From the NCBI GenBank assembly GCA_028023455.1, contig JAQFVV010000055.1, positions 4,060,030 through 4,124,029 on the forward strand: DNA of 64,000 bases, written 5' to 3'. A program made the position numbers and the translations under genes. Source of the DNA: Epiperipatus broadwayi. Its lineage: Eukaryota; Onychophora; Udeonychophora; Euonychophora; Peripatidae. Under the pieces are notes generated by a model that did not search any database, was not told the DNA's origin, and saw nothing but the letters and a program-made list of their open reading frames with translations. Below are positions 1 to 12,099 of this stretch, in pieces; the stretch's first letter is position 1, and every line of letters starts with the position of its first letter.

Positions 1-735
1 CTTATAAACTTTATCAAGTTCTTTACATTATGCTGGCTATCTAGTATTTTATTTTTAATCACACAAAGTTTAATATCACGTGATTGTAATAATGATTTTT
101 TAAAATCTCTTAATTTCTTCTCTTTTTTTAATCGATTACAACTTGGATATCTCAATTTCTATAAGAAATTATTTTCGAGCACGTATAATAAAGGAAGACA
201 AGCTAACATTCTGGAATAAATCATTAATAAAACGACTGTATCCTCGTCACGATGCGATTAGTTATTTAAAGTCATGAAGAATGTTAACAAGCAAAAAAAA
301 ATCGTGTGAAAGCATTTTACAATTTTCTCACCAGAGAACGCTAGTATCTATGTGCACTAAGATCTTCTATAGAAGAGGAAACAATCAATTGCTCACGATG
401 CAAAGAACTAAAATATCTACTCTTTTCTTATTCAGACGAGAGGAAAAACAATCTATTGAAAAGAAAAAATTTTAAAAAGCATAAGAATAATAACTTACTT
501 TTATTGGGGGGGGGGGGGGGCATACCAACAGGAAATATTTTTGATTTCTGCAGTCATATTATTTTTAATATTATCTGTTTTGTTTGTTGGTTTTTAAATT
601 CCGCCAATGTATAATATTTTTAGCTTTAAACATTATTATTTATTTTTATCTATTATTATCCTGGTTTAGTTTGAAATATATTAAAAGCACGCAATGGCTA
701 TTTCTTGTTGGTGTTAGACTAGTTAAAAATCGTAA
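1..735. other. AT-rich unassigned DNA
   Basis: No gene or repeat family was recognised. The one striking feature is an uninterrupted run of 15 G at 506-520. The 64-codon frame at 281-475 has low complexity and no recognisable domain, so it is not called as a gene. Confidence 0.5.
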
Positions 736-738
736 ACT

Positions 739-1206
739 ATACTTTTAAAAAATAATTATAACATACACCAAATCTTTTAAAAACTTGTTTTTGTTTTTTT
801 TTTGCCACCAAAATGAAATATATATTAAAATAGATTTCCAACGTTTCGACTATTTCTTTATTTTTTTCTAAAGTCTTTTTCAAGGAACTAAAAATATATA
901 AAAAGGAGGAAAAAAAATTCATAAAAATCATAGTAAGTAAAAATCATAGTAAGTAAAGAATATATTTTCCAAAATAGTATGTATATGTGACAGGATTTTT
1001 ATTTTTGTTTGTTTTAAAAAATTTTATGAATTTTTTTTTCTCCTTTTTATATATTTTTAGTTCCTTGAAAAAGACTATAGAAAAAATAAAGAAATAGTCG
1101 AAACGTTGGAAATCTATTTTAATATATATTTCATTTTGGTGGCAAAAAAATAAAAAACAAGTTTTTAAAAGATTTGGTGTATGTTATAATTATTTTTTAA
1201 AAGTAT
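739..1206. repeat. Palindromic repeat with GAAACGUU core (family P)
   Basis: Two arms of about 190 bp (739-930 and about 1018-1206) are inverted copies of each other around a spacer of about 90 bp. Each arm carries a block reading UUCC, UUGAAAAA, a 6-bp hairpin GACUAU/AUAGUC with an A-rich loop, then GAAACGUUGGAA, in which the final GGAA can pair back to UUCC. This resembles a hammerhead ribozyme, but the CUGANGA box is altered at two conserved positions (C3 and G8), so activity is doubtful. The element could simply be a foldback MITE. The apparent ORF at 737-931 lies inside one arm and is not a gene. Confidence 0.7.
1063..1122 (+). ncRNA. Degenerate hammerhead-like block (family P)
   Basis: Stem II is a clean 6-bp hairpin directly followed by GAAA, a four-base self-complementary ACGU and a short closing stem. 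The upstream box reads UUGAAAA rather than CUGANGA. The other arm carries the same block on the minus strand (about 830-885) with one stem II mismatch. It may be a decayed ribozyme or chance similarity. Confidence 0.25.
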
Positions 1207-1301
1207 TTTGACCACTTTTAATAAAGAATCTAAGGTGAAAGAGTTTATTTTTATATATTTTAAACTATACTTATTAATGCTGCAAAAATAAAATAGTCAA
1301 G

Positions 1302-1357
1302 CGTTGGTGGCCGAGTGGTCAGCACAGATGCCTTACCTGGGTGTATGTTTAATAAAG
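1302..1357 (+). repeat. tRNA-like SINE head, cut by a hAT element
   Basis: The stretch at about 1305-1345 has a tRNA A-box-like block, GGTGGCCGAGTGGTC, typical of the D arm of Leu/Ser tRNAs. No B box follows, because the hAT element at 1358 interrupts the region. This suggests a 5' piece of a tRNA-derived SINE rather than a functional tRNA. Confidence 0.35.
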
Positions 1358-1796
1358 CAGGGGTGTCCAACAAGTCAATCGTGATCCACCGATCGATCGC
1401 GAGGCCAATTTGGCAAAAGCTGTCGGGTAACGAATGAAACAAATTAAGTCAAGATTTTCCAAGTTTTTTTTTTTTTTGTTCTATTTTTTTTCCAATTCTA
1501 GATAGGTGAAGTTCACTAAGCCATATCATTATTGAAAATAATATTTTTAATCTTGATTTAATGTAGTTAATTTGAATTAATAAATATTTTTAATAATTAC
1601 TCATGTTGTTTTAATTCCCCGGACATGAGTTTTTTGGTCCGTTAAATAATTGTTATTTTTTACTAGGTAGATATATAAAAATAGTATGTATTTCACACCT
1701 CCCTCCATTTAGATTATGCATATGGCAACAAGTCGATCGCAACACATTTTTAAAATAAAAAGTAGATCTTATGAATACAAAAGTTGGCCATCCCTG
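1358..1796. mobile_element. Short non-autonomous hAT element
   Basis: The element begins CAGGGGTGTCCAAC and ends with the imperfect inverse, GTTGGCCATCCCTG. It is flanked on both sides by the identical 8-bp duplication TAATAAAG (1350-1357 and 1797-1804). Terminal CAGGG-type repeats and 8-bp target duplications are the hallmark of hAT transposons. The 439-bp interior has no transposase frame, so it depended on a transposase supplied elsewhere. The exact duplication argues for a fairly young insertion. Confidence 0.9.
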
Positions 1797-1804
1797 TAAT
1801 AAAG

Positions 1805-2207
1805 CATTATAATTTTAATTAACAGCTAAATGAATCGCCTAAAAATGATGGAAAGAAAAAATAAAGTATATATTTTCTTTCAATATCTGTACTGTTTTTA
1901 ATTAAATGCGGATCCCTTTAATTAAAAAGTAAAGCGCCAAGCTTTTATATATATAAAATAAAGTAGAAAAGTATTAAATTTTAGTTAGTGAATAAAAGTA
2001 TGTCTTAGACACAGATTGGTACCGTAGGTGAGGGACGAGGCAACTCCTCAGGCGCTAGATTCGCATATACTAAAATGAGGCATTCTATTGACTATATATA
2101 TACCGTATATTATTAAATATATTTATTTAATTAATACATATTTTTTCCTATTATATTCATTGCTTTGTTTAGTAAACCATTTTAAATGTCTTTTTATTTG
2201 CATTTTA
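1805..2207. other. Unassigned AT-rich stretch
   Basis: No coding potential or clear repeat boundary. A short GC-richer island at about 2018-2060 stands out in composition but matches nothing recognisable. Confidence 0.4.
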
Positions 2208-2748
2208 AGGTGTCTTTATTTATATGTTTTAAGAATATGTAGTGGAAAATAGGTATTAACCACAGAAAAAAGATAAATAAAATTAAATTACTCCAAGTGC
2301 GGGTGTTTAATTAAAAGGCAGATATATTATTCTTTAATAGGGATTTAAAGTTAATATTTGGGCTAGGGATAATCTCTAGTTTAATAAATAATTAGTAATA
2401 ACCTATAATTTATTTATCTAGATTGGTTTGGGTCATAGTTGTAAGTGGAATAAGTTTAACACTTCTGATAAGCATTCCACATATGATAAAGATACATTTG
2501 AGAGAGTGTGACCTGAGCCAACTGATGAGTGTTGGTTCTGCATGAAATGCATCTTGGGAGATCATTTGTCTTTTAAGGTATTTCTATTCATATGCTTTAG
2601 TGGAAATTATTAAGTACATCTATAGAAAATATTACACATGGAAAAAGAGAAATGAAATTGAATTACTTCGTGTGTGTAATTACTTTGTGTTTAATTAAAA
2701 GAACAGATATATCAATCTTTAACTAAAGTGTAAAGTGTCGATCTCAGC
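2208..2748 (+). repeat. Ribozyme-bearing tandem repeat (family V1)
   Basis: A unit of about 362 bp starts near 2208 and restarts near 2570 with similar sequence, so about one and a half units are present. The first unit ends with a hammerhead-like block (2510-2563). The second is cut at 2749 by a hAT terminus. Related V1 sequence occurs at 20240-20555 (inside an RTE) and 38355-38500. Tandem units separated by a hammerhead are the architecture of retrozymes. The body has no open reading frame and no recognisable tRNA promoter boxes. Confidence 0.65.
2510..2563 (+). ncRNA. Hammerhead ribozyme, type I (V1)
   Basis: In order: stem I strand ending CCAA; CTGATGA at 2522-2528; a stem II hairpin with a GGTT-containing loop; GAAA at 2544-2547; self-complementary TGCA as a minimal stem III; the AUC cleavage site ending at 2553; then TTGG pairing with CCAA and an outer AGATC pairing imperfectly with GACCT. 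All invariant core bases are present. Stem II has one mismatch and wobble pairs, so activity may be weakened. A stem III this short is expected to work best as a dimer, as in known tandem hammerhead satellites. Confidence 0.7.
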
Positions 2749-3600
2749 AGTTCCCAACCTTTTTGGGATAAAGTACCAGTGAATTTTAGGCAAGAGGATG
2801 GCGTACCGGTAGTTAAAAAATTTTCAAATTTGTATATGATGGAATGTAATAGAATTTAATACAGACTATGTATTTGGGTTGTTGTTGTTTTTTGTTTGTT
2901 TTTTTAATTTAGGTATCACAGCATTTTACAACAAAATATATAAGTGTAAAACATAAAAGATTGCAACACATTTAGTGAGAGGTATATATGATGTAAAATA
3001 AAGAAAAAAATTTGAATATATTATAACAAAATAAAAATTATATGATATAAAAATATAGAAAACGAAAAAATATTTTTGAATATAAATATCACAAAAATGT
3101 AATTGGTTGGGTAGTAACAAATTACTTTAATTACTGTGATGTTTGTACTTGTTTATTTTTAACAAGATTAGAAATATCTGGCTCAATTTTGCTCAGCTTA
3201 AGGCGAAGATTTGATTCAATGTTGAGCAAATTTCTATATTTGTTTTTTATTGCAATCCTAGCAAAAAATCCACTCTCATACAAGTATGTGGTACTGAATT
3301 GCATTAAAATTTTTAATACTTGTTGAGAGAGTTCCGGATATTCTACCCCGGTAGACAGCCAAAATGAAAACAAGCTGATCCTCTGAAATTACAATCCCCC
3401 GTCACTAATAAGATCTATAAAAGATTCTTTCGCATTTACATTTTCTAGAACCTCCTCTGTAAATGCAAAGAAATTGTGAATCCATCTTTGAGCAGTAAAA
3501 TCTTTGTAAAATATTTTTGAAAGTAATTACACAAAGATTTTAAATGGTCCTGCATGTCATTAATGACACAGTCCATTATGAATAATGCATTACAATCTAA
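2749..3600 (-). mobile_element. Truncated hAT transposon
   Basis: On the plus strand it starts CAGCAGTTCCCAACC, a hAT-type terminus, and contains the 3' part of a transposase gene read on the minus strand. No second terminus or 8-bp duplication was found, and the other end fades into a 37-bp duplication and satellite DNA near 3600. It was inserted into a V1 repeat. Confidence 0.65.
3131..3600 (-). pseudogene. hAT transposase C-terminus (ZBED5/SCAND3-like)
   Basis: The last 80 codons are open (3131-3373) and give a recognisable hATC dimerisation domain: FWLS near the start, YPELSQQ, the core F-STTYLYESGFF, then AIKNKYRNLL and an LRLKLSKIEP stretch before a terminal Q-rich tail. Upstream, translation with frame breaks continues the family pattern, with an ESFIDL motif near 3410-3440 and a DGFTI-like piece near 3485. 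The frame is broken between these pieces and the catalytic N-terminal part is absent, so it is a relic. The domain normally mediates transposase dimerisation in the nucleus. Confidence 0.8.
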
Positions 3601-3636
3601 TGACACAGTCCATTATGAATAATGCATTACAATCTA
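3563..3636. repeat. 37-bp perfect tandem duplication
   Basis: Two identical copies of a 37-bp unit lie end to end (3563-3599 and 3600-3636), at the edge of the hAT relic and the start of the satellite region. Perfect identity suggests a recent slippage or repair event. Confidence 0.9.
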
Positions 3637-3639
3637 ATG

Positions 3640-5490
3640 ATTAGTATACTTAAATATAGCTGACAGCGTCATATATAGTGTTTGGGGTCTTAATTGTTAT
3701 GATTAGTATATCACGATGCAATAGTTAATGTGTCATGGTTGTAGTAATTGTGTGTAAGTATAGTTGTCATTATGTAGTGGCTAGTATATTAATTGGGATG
3801 ATTAGTATGTCACAGTGTAGTAATTAATGTGTCATGGTGTTGTAATTAATGTGTCATGGAGTAGTATTTAATGTGTCGTGGTGTAGTATTTAATGTGTCA
3901 TGGTGTAGTAATTAATGTGTCATGGTGTAGTAATTAATGTGTCATGGTGTAGTATTTAATGTGTCATGGTGTAGTATTTAATGTGTCATGGTGTAGTAAT
4001 TAATGTGTCATGGTGTAGTATTTAATGTGTCATGGTGTAGTAATTAATGTGTCATGGTGTAGTATTTAATGTGTCATGGTGTAGTATTTAATGTGTCATG
4101 GTGTAGTATTTAATGTGTCATGATGTGGTGGTTGTATATAAGCATAGTTGTCAGTATGTTATGGTAGAGTGGTTAGCATACTAACTCTGATGATTAGCAT
4201 ACCGTGGTGTAGTAATTAATACATCATGGTGTGGTGGGTGTGTATAAGTGTAAATGTCAGTATGTCATAATGTAGTGGTTATCATACTACCTGTGATGAT
4301 TAGTATGTTATGGTGTAGTCGTTAATGCGTCATAGTACAGTGGTTGTGTATAAGTATAATTCTCAGTATGTCATGATGTAGTGGTTAGTGAGCTATCTGT
4401 AATGATTAGGGTGTGAATTAAGCAGTAATTAGGCTGTTGTGATATAATACTTAATATGTCTGTTATAATGGTTAAGGAGATTATGTGTAGTGTTTAAAGT
4501 ACCATAGCATAATAGTGTATTATGATATTGTAGAGAATGTATTATGGCATAATTATATAGTAGAGAATGTATTATGGCAAAATTATATAGTAGTCAGTGC
4601 TGTCATAATATACCAGTTAATGTAGTACATGTAATAATTATTGTAATATGTGTGATGATCTATGTGTTAATATTTAAGTCACAGTATAGTAAATGCAGTG
4701 CCATGATGTTGTAGGATAATGTGTTGTTGTCATATGACTTGAGTGAGGCATAATGTTATAGTTAAAATAATGCTTAATGTGTTATAATCTAATTGTTAGG
4801 GTGTTTTATAAAAATAATGGGCGGTGAATAATGGCATGTGACCTATTGTGTCACAATGTAATCATTAGAGTCATATTGTAGTAATTAATTTATCTTGCTC
4901 TAATGGTCAGTGTGTTTAAGCATTATGGTTAGGAATAACATAACAGTTATTATGCAATGGTTAACATGTTATGGTGTCTAAGTATATTGGTGAACATGTA
5001 ATGATTTGGTGGTCAATCATTAAGATGTGAGATTAGAATATCATGGAATAGTAATGAGTGACATCATAAAGTAATATTGGTTCTTAGTATAGTTGTTAGT
5101 GTGTCATGATATAGTAGTTAAGGTATTTGAAATAATGGTGTTGTATATCTAAGTATAATGATTAAGGTATAATGGGTTAGTCATTAGAGTTGCAAATGTA
5201 TTGATTAAGTCTATCAAGATGTAATAGTGTGGTGTAGTTATTAGTATGTTATGATGTAGTAGTGTGTCTAGGGATAATGTTTAGTGGTTGAAATATTATA
5301 GTATAATGATTAATGTGTTGTGGTGCAGTTATTGCTATGTATAGATGCAGTGATTAGGATGTTATGTATTAGTTAGTGTATCATGGTATAGCAGTTTGCA
5401 TATTATGATATAGTGGTTAGTGTTTTAAATGATTGATTATTGTGCATAATCATGTGTTATAGTGAGTTTAGGTGTAATCATTAATGTGCA
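3640..5490. repeat. Decayed satellite field around the 22-bp array
   Basis: On both sides of the clean array, the words TAGTG, GTTAGT, TGTCATG and GATTAG recur at irregular spacing for about 1.8 kb, always in the same orientation, as though an old array of the same origin had diverged. A separate 34-bp duplication lies at about 4533-4600. A small outlying piece with the same words sits at about 9535-9575. There is no open reading frame and no host feature in it. Confidence 0.75.
3829..4134. repeat. 22-bp minisatellite
   Basis: Thirteen consecutive 22-bp units (3829-4114) and a partial fourteenth follow the form GTGTCATGGTGTAGTA plus TTTAAT or ATTAAT. The two unit types, differing at one base, alternate irregularly along the array. 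The array is strongly strand-asymmetric (G and T on the plus strand). Units show very few other differences, implying recent homogenisation. Confidence 0.95.
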
Positions 5491-8400
5491 TGATTGTTAC
5501 TAATTTTCTTCTTTTCTGAGCCAATGTAATATCTGGTAAAATGAAAGTACTTACAAAAGGGGTAGTTTTTTAATATTTAGCTTTATTACTGCCTAGCATG
5601 CTTTCATTATATTTACTATTGTACCAGTCAAAACATGTTGATCCATCTAACATGAGCTGGAACTAAAAAAAATGTGCTTCAAACCCAGTCAAGCCTGAGA
5701 TTTAGGTCAGAACCAACCTGGATTTGAACCCACTCTCTAAGTCCCAGATCAAACACCAAATGAATAACATATAATGATGGCACATGAGAATTTATTCTAA
5801 AATCCGGCCCACTAGCAGAGCGGAGAAGACAATAAGACTCAGTATTAACTACATTATAACTTAACTACAATAGGCATACACATGGTTGTATGTGTGGAAG
5901 TGAAAAAAAGAGAATTTGAACTACTCAAGACAATAAAAAAAATAGTTTAATATAATGACAAATTATTTATATACATTTATGTGTGCATGAATGAGCAAGC
6001 GATCTACTATACGATAGATAATTACATAGTGAAATTCACACTAAGGGTTTTCATATGCTCTTTTATCAACTAAATATTATATATACATTAACACACATCT
6101 TTGGTGGATACAATATTAAGATGCCAATCAATTATTTAAAAAATTACATAAGATTACTATCAATGCTTTGGTTTACATTTCTGAAACATGGTGACTAACA
6201 TAATTTCGGGGAGCATTCCGGGATTCATTACATATATAAGAAAAACTATTTTCACACCATTGTGGTTGTGAAAATGAATAAAATACATTTGAAAACTTAT
6301 ATTTGATTATGATAAAATATTTATTGAAAAACATTTAAAAGACAGAATGCTTGATTTTCCCCAAGGCAGATACTCTTAAATACAGAAATAATAAATTATG
6401 ACAGTGGGATTGTATAATAAGATTGAAATAACATTACTAATTAATAAAATTAGTAATACTCGACATTTACATATATTTTGAGCACATTGCAATTATAATA
6501 TAACATCAAAACTGAGTCATGAAGCAAAAGAAATAATAAACGAAGAATTGGCGGTACTGACATAATGGTGAAGGAATAACAGGGAAAGTCATGCTTCTGG
6601 ATAAAAGACAAAGTCTAAGACCCCCTTCTTAGGTCAGTGCTTAGAGAAAAGTAGTTAGGCATAATGGTCATTCACCGATGCACAGAGGCCCTTTTTATAT
6701 GGAATATATCCTGGGAAGGTCAACTATCCATGGGACAGGACATTAGAAAAAATCTATGGTTTTGATCCTGTCACAACACCCAGATTAGAAGCACGTATAT
6801 ATATATATATATTCATGAAGATGAGCCAAATGTCAGTAACACAGTACTGATAAATGTCACTAACGACATGAAATAGGATTTACTGCTTTAAAATAAATGC
6901 CCCTTGTTTGAATGCCATAATTTATACAAATACTATGCTATGCCACTGTAATATATACATAGAAAAGATTTCTTTTAATAAAATATATTAAGATTTTACC
7001 CCATCCCTTTTCTGCTATTTAAAATAATTCAATCCCACCTTTGTGGATTTTGATAACTAGAATATTTAAACATTTGATATTTTAAGAATATGAAAAATAA
7101 AAGAAAATTAGCAGTTGTATAGAAAACAACTAATATGTCACCCTTTCAGAATTTAAATAAATAACATTTTAAAAGATTTCAAAGCATTAATTAGATTGAG
7201 TGATGTATCCTGGGTAGAATTACTTTACTCTATTTGGAGTTGAACAAATAACAATTTTTATAATAAACCAACATAAAATGTTGATTCATAAAAACAATCT
7301 GGTGAGCATATTAATTAATCATACATTATATTTTAAGGGGATGTTAATAACCTTAATTCATGGAGATTTACTTAAAAAGAGAAAAGATTTTTAGAAATTC
7401 AGCTCTTAAAGTTGCTTGAGATTGGCATATTAATAATAACTAAAACAGACATATAAAATCAAGTAATAAATAAATGACTGCACCAAAGTTAAAGAAATCT
7501 AGAGCATATGAAAGATAATTAGATTTATAAAAGTTATTTATGAGCAATTTACATATTAGAAAGTTAAAATTTAAATCAGTCATGAAAGAAATTTTGATGA
7601 GATTAGTTAGGCTAGATTTACTTTCAGGCGGCATGAAGATAATCATCTTGCACAATTTCTTAAGAGTCCATTTTAAAAAGTCCAGCTCATGCATGGCAAT
7701 TGAAAGAATCCATGCAAGTTCTTAGGTAACAGCAAACTTCTTCTCAGTATTTCAAAGTTCTTAAGTCAGGCTTTTACTTCATTCTTAGGGCAGGATGGTA
7801 CAGCAGTGAAAAAAGACCTCCATGGTGATGGGCTTTCTGCTCAATCATCATTTTTTTTAAATTTCAAACCAGCATGAAATCTGTTAACTGCACAGTTCTC
7901 TCAATAGTAGCTAATCTTTGGTGTTTAAAATTAGTCAATTTTATACCCCCTTCAGGTATTTGTGGAATGCTTTTAATTTTTTATTTCTAGCCCAAAATCT
8001 AATCTTCGATCCAACAAAATCTTACATTTCTTTGTCCATTGTTTTTGGAGATGCAATCATTAGATAATGTTCCCAAAATATATATTCAAATCTATTTCCA
8101 GATTAGAAATAGATTTGACAAAAATGTTTATACAAAAGTTAAATCTATTAATCTTATTCCCCACTTTTATTTTCAGTAAAACTTTAATTAAAATTTCCTT
8201 CCCAATATTAAGACAATATTATATTTCCACCCCTTTAATTATTTTTGGACAATTAATGGTTGCATCTTCCATCTTGGATTTTACAAAATATACAGTTTAA
8301 TTAAAAAATAATAATTTAAAAAGAAAAAGTTTTATAAACAACGGTATAATAAAATATTTATAAAACTAATATTTTGTTAGTATATATATATCTGATCCAC

Positions 8401-9070
8401 ACCTATGTATTTTAATAAAAAAGAATTAAAAATAATAATATAAAAAATGTTATTGAAAAGTTAAAATTTAAAATTTGTAGGCGTGCTTCTCAGAAATATA
8501 TATACATGACTAAAGGAGCGGGATGGGACATAAGGTTTGAACATAGGTTAGTACATGGGAAGTGGATAGAATCATGAAGTTCAATCTTAAGCTAAGATTG
8601 ACTGCTTCACTATATTCTTGACATTTAATTACACCACTAACTGCGATATAGTACATATGTTGAAATCATACTAGGCAGTAATAAAACTAAATATCTAAAA
8701 AAACTGTTTTCTGTATTTTCATTTTACTAGATAAAATGTATATGACATAGCAATAAGTATGTCTAACATGCCATTTCAGTACAAAATGGTGGAGTTAATG
8801 AGATTTTTACATTGAAACAAAAATTTGTATAAATATGAAGCTGATAGAAAACTTAACATTGAAGAATATATAGAAGATCTTACAGACATCAGCTATGAAC
8901 ATTCAACATTAATAAAAATAGTAAAAAAAAATTGTGCAAACAGTAACAAAGCTGCTACCAACAATATTCTTCCCAAGCCATGAATTAGCTTTTCATAACT
9001 CCATTTGAACATGCTCCTCAAATACTTTATCAAATTATATGTCTATCTCCAGCATGTAGGGTGACATACT
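5491..9070. other. AT-rich unassigned DNA
   Basis: No gene recognised over about 3.6 kb. It includes a minus-strand B-box-like GGGTTCAAATCC at about 5728-5739, possibly a SINE relic, a short TA microsatellite at about 6798-6812 and a small palindrome at about 8089-8119. Short frames (7440-7694, 8067-8300) have no recognisable domain and are at the length expected by chance. Confidence 0.5.
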
Positions 9071-9373
9071 ATGAGAAGTCTCGAGCTCATAGATCTACGA
9101 GAAAGACCCAGCACTCCTGTATTTATAAAAAGGGAAAACAAGACTGGCAACATCAGTCAATTTCCCTGGAGCACGATTGCTACAGGGCACATGTTTTCCC
9201 CTTCTATTATTAAGACCATCTGCATAAAGAGGGATGATCATAAGAAAAAGTTCAAGGAGGCATGGACTATTGCAACAGACCCAAATTCAATCAACAGGAA
9301 TGAGATTTACATCCCTTTTTGTCAAAAACATGGAACATCTGATATTTATAATTTACATTTCTCATTACAATAA
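9071..9373 (+). other. Unrecognised 100-codon open frame
   Basis: The frame starts MRSLELIDLRERPS and stays open for 100 codons in DNA slightly richer in G and C than its surroundings. No family was recognised, and no signal peptide or membrane segment is visible. It could be an exon or a fragment of an unknown element. A frame of this length is also near what chance gives about once or twice in a window this size, so a protein is not claimed. Confidence 0.2.
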
Positions 9374-9732
9374 TTTGCATATTTTATAAACAATACAGTC
9401 AACCTGCATCTGCCGTTGATAGTTAATTAAATTTGCACTATGATTCTGTTGAGAAGTCACCAAAAATTAATTCAGTGCTATTAAGTTATATATTATGGCT
9501 TGACTCAGCTCAAGTGTTTGAAGTAAATATGTCACTGTATTGTAATATGGTGATTAAGATGTCATGGTGAAGTAGTTGGTGAATTTTAGCTTGTACGTAC
9601 TTTAGAATTTAAGTCCTGATTAAAATCAGAAAGTTTTAAGTGGAATAAAATTTGTAGGCTCAAATTTTTTTCACGTAGCTTTCCAATATTATGTAATATA
9701 AAATAGGCAAAACTCTCCATACAGTAATGCTA

Positions 9733-10107
9733 CAAAAGAATATACATGTAAATGGAAAAATATGGGTGATTTATTTTGTAAATTATGTAAGGAAGGAATT
9801 GAAAATATTAGGCATTTGTTAATTGAATGTAAATGTTTGAAAACAGAAATAAATATGAAAAGAGTGATTATACAGAAAGTGAATTATTGGTTTTTATGCT
9901 GGGTTTGGGAAAAGATAAGGGGGATTTAGATATAAAGGTTATAGAGTTGACAAAAATTATGTTGAGGAAATGGGATAGAGCAGATTATGGGTAAATTTAG
10001 AGTGGGGAATGTAAAAGAAAGTGGCTAACAGGTTTATCTGGGCATAATTGCTGAGATATTCTTGACTTCGTTTAAGGAGAAGCCATAATACATCACATCA
10101 CATCCTA
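9733..10107 (+). mobile_element. LINE-B 3' end, 5'-truncated
   Basis: Translation near 9776-9830 gives a Cys-x2-Cys-x8-His-x4-Cys zinc knuckle (CKLCKEG...HLLIEC), as found at the C-terminus of many non-LTR reverse transcriptases. The end, GGAGAAGCCATAATACATC followed by ACATC repeats, matches copies at 32545, 34065 and 41287. Flanks at 9714-9732 and 10108-10160 are pieces of X-family repeat, so the LINE probably landed in an X element. Confidence 0.75.
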
Positions 10108-10159
10108 GTTTATAAACAATTATGTGCTAGTATGAGAGATGGTGACCATGTGGTGTTTA

Positions 10160-12094
10160 ATGGTTTAATTATTTAATATAAGAGTAGATGGTTACACTTA
10201 GTAGAAGTATAACCTAAATTTAAATCTTCAATAACCATCAGTCATCAATTTTGATGAGGATTGTTTACATCAATCCTTGATGAGAGATGAGAGATTTAGA
10301 TGTGTTTTATATTTCTGAGCAAAGACACCATAACTATTTAATCATTCTATGATATCTGTACTGGAAGTGGTTCAAAGTAGAAATTAACTGAAAGCACATT
10401 TCATTTCTTATGTCAACAAATTATATACTTCATTGTTTGCTACATTGAGTATGTACCAGTTGAACTTTTTATATTGTTGGCAATGCTCTTAATTAGTTTA
10501 TTACATTTTTAGATATCCATTTTATTATGCCATGCACTTGGGAGGGAGTTACATGGCTCTGCTCTGTTTATTTGGGGGAAGATATCTTTAAGAAATAAAT
10601 TATTAAAATAACACCTGACTTAAAAATTCACAATTAATATCAAATAGATCATATCAGTGGTATTTAAATGGAAATGTTTAAAGTGAGATTGCCCTTTTTT
10701 CATGGCACTTGTTAAGATTGGTTGAATCCAAAATGCAAGTCCTGCATAAAGTGTTTATTAATGTAGAAATAGGTGAACTATTACATAATTTGGAGATGGA
10801 GTGCAAGTCCTGCAGAAATTGTTCATTAATGTAGCAATGGGTGAACTATTACATAATTTGGAGATGGAATTTTGAAAATTTTTGACCCCTTAAATGTATA
10901 AATCTATTTACAGTGCTGTTAATGTGTTATTAAATAGTGCAATACACTTGGTTTACAAGAAATGTTCCTCCCTTAATTAAAGCTCATATGATATGACATT
11001 TCTATTTACCTCCACCTATTGTATTATAGTTTAGCAACTAAAGAAAATAGATCATCCAACCATGGATTCATTCTTAAACTATTATAACATTATCTGAGGC
11101 AGTGTTCATATAATAAATACCCCTTAATTTAAATTCTAAGATGCATGGCTCTATTCAAATTGTCATATTAAGCCTTTACTTAAATAGATAATAATAAAAT
11201 TCATAGTATCAAAATATGGCATAATTTCTTTGGGTTCAATAAATAATGACAATGTAATTACCATTGGATGTGATAAAGGGGTCAAAGGTCCATCAAATGG
11301 TTGATTATGAAAATATATTGCAAATTTTCCCAGGAACAGATCATAAAGTTTAACATTTCCACACTTGAATATTAACTACAAGTTTATTTCTTTACATAAT
11401 AAATGTAGTCAAAAAATTAATTGTGTGAATGTAAACATAAATCTTAGCAATCGGTACCATTAAATTCTACTTGCAAAATTATTTATAGTAACTATGCTAC
11501 TTTCTTCCAGATGGATGCCATCAAGTAAATTTGGGTAAATAATGATGATTTCAAATCATCCCTGATACAGCATATTCTGGAAGCATTCAGTCAATGCACA
11601 AAAGCAGTCAATGTTACAGAAAATGCACAATTTGAATGTAACATTAAATATTGGATACACACCAAAAATCCAGCCAGCATAATCTATTTTCAAATGCAAA
11701 TGACTTTAATGGACAATTAAGCTAATTAATTAAGAAATATGAACTTAATATGCATCCTTCCAGAAATGATTCCCTAATTGTAATTTCCAGTAATAGAACT
11801 TTGATGAATGTTATGTCAACTTTATCCAGAAAAAACTAGTGCCAATAATAATTATACTCTAGAAAAAATTATTTTATTCATTCTCTAGCACAAATAAGTA
11901 AAATAAATTAATTTCAACTTGCACACACACATAAATTATTAATTTAAAAAATATTAATTTGATTAATGTTAAAAATCTTATATGCATGTATATCCCAACA
12001 TTCAGTTCTTGTAGGTAATCTTTTCCTTTCAAAAAAAAATCATATAATAAACACAAATAAGAGTAATAATATTGTCTCCAATAAATTGCATCAT
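10160..12094. other. AT-rich unassigned DNA
   Basis: Nothing gene-like apart from the tandem duplication at 10734-10868, listed separately. The 60-codon frame at 11874-12056 is low complexity. Confidence 0.5.
10734..10868. repeat. 68-bp tandem duplication
   Basis: Two copies of a unit of about 68 bp (starting 10734 and 10802) differ at only a few positions. Confidence 0.85.
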
Positions 12095-12099
12095 TTTAA

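Noticed and set aside
3829-4134. Regular direct repeats that could suggest a CRISPR array
   Set aside because: Units are 22 bp and directly adjacent with no spacers, no cas genes are nearby, and the context is eukaryotic. It is a minisatellite.
9071-9373. 100-codon frame as a host exon
   Set aside because: No recognisable family, no convincing splice context could be judged, and frames of this length are expected by chance at about this frequency. Kept only as a low-confidence entry.
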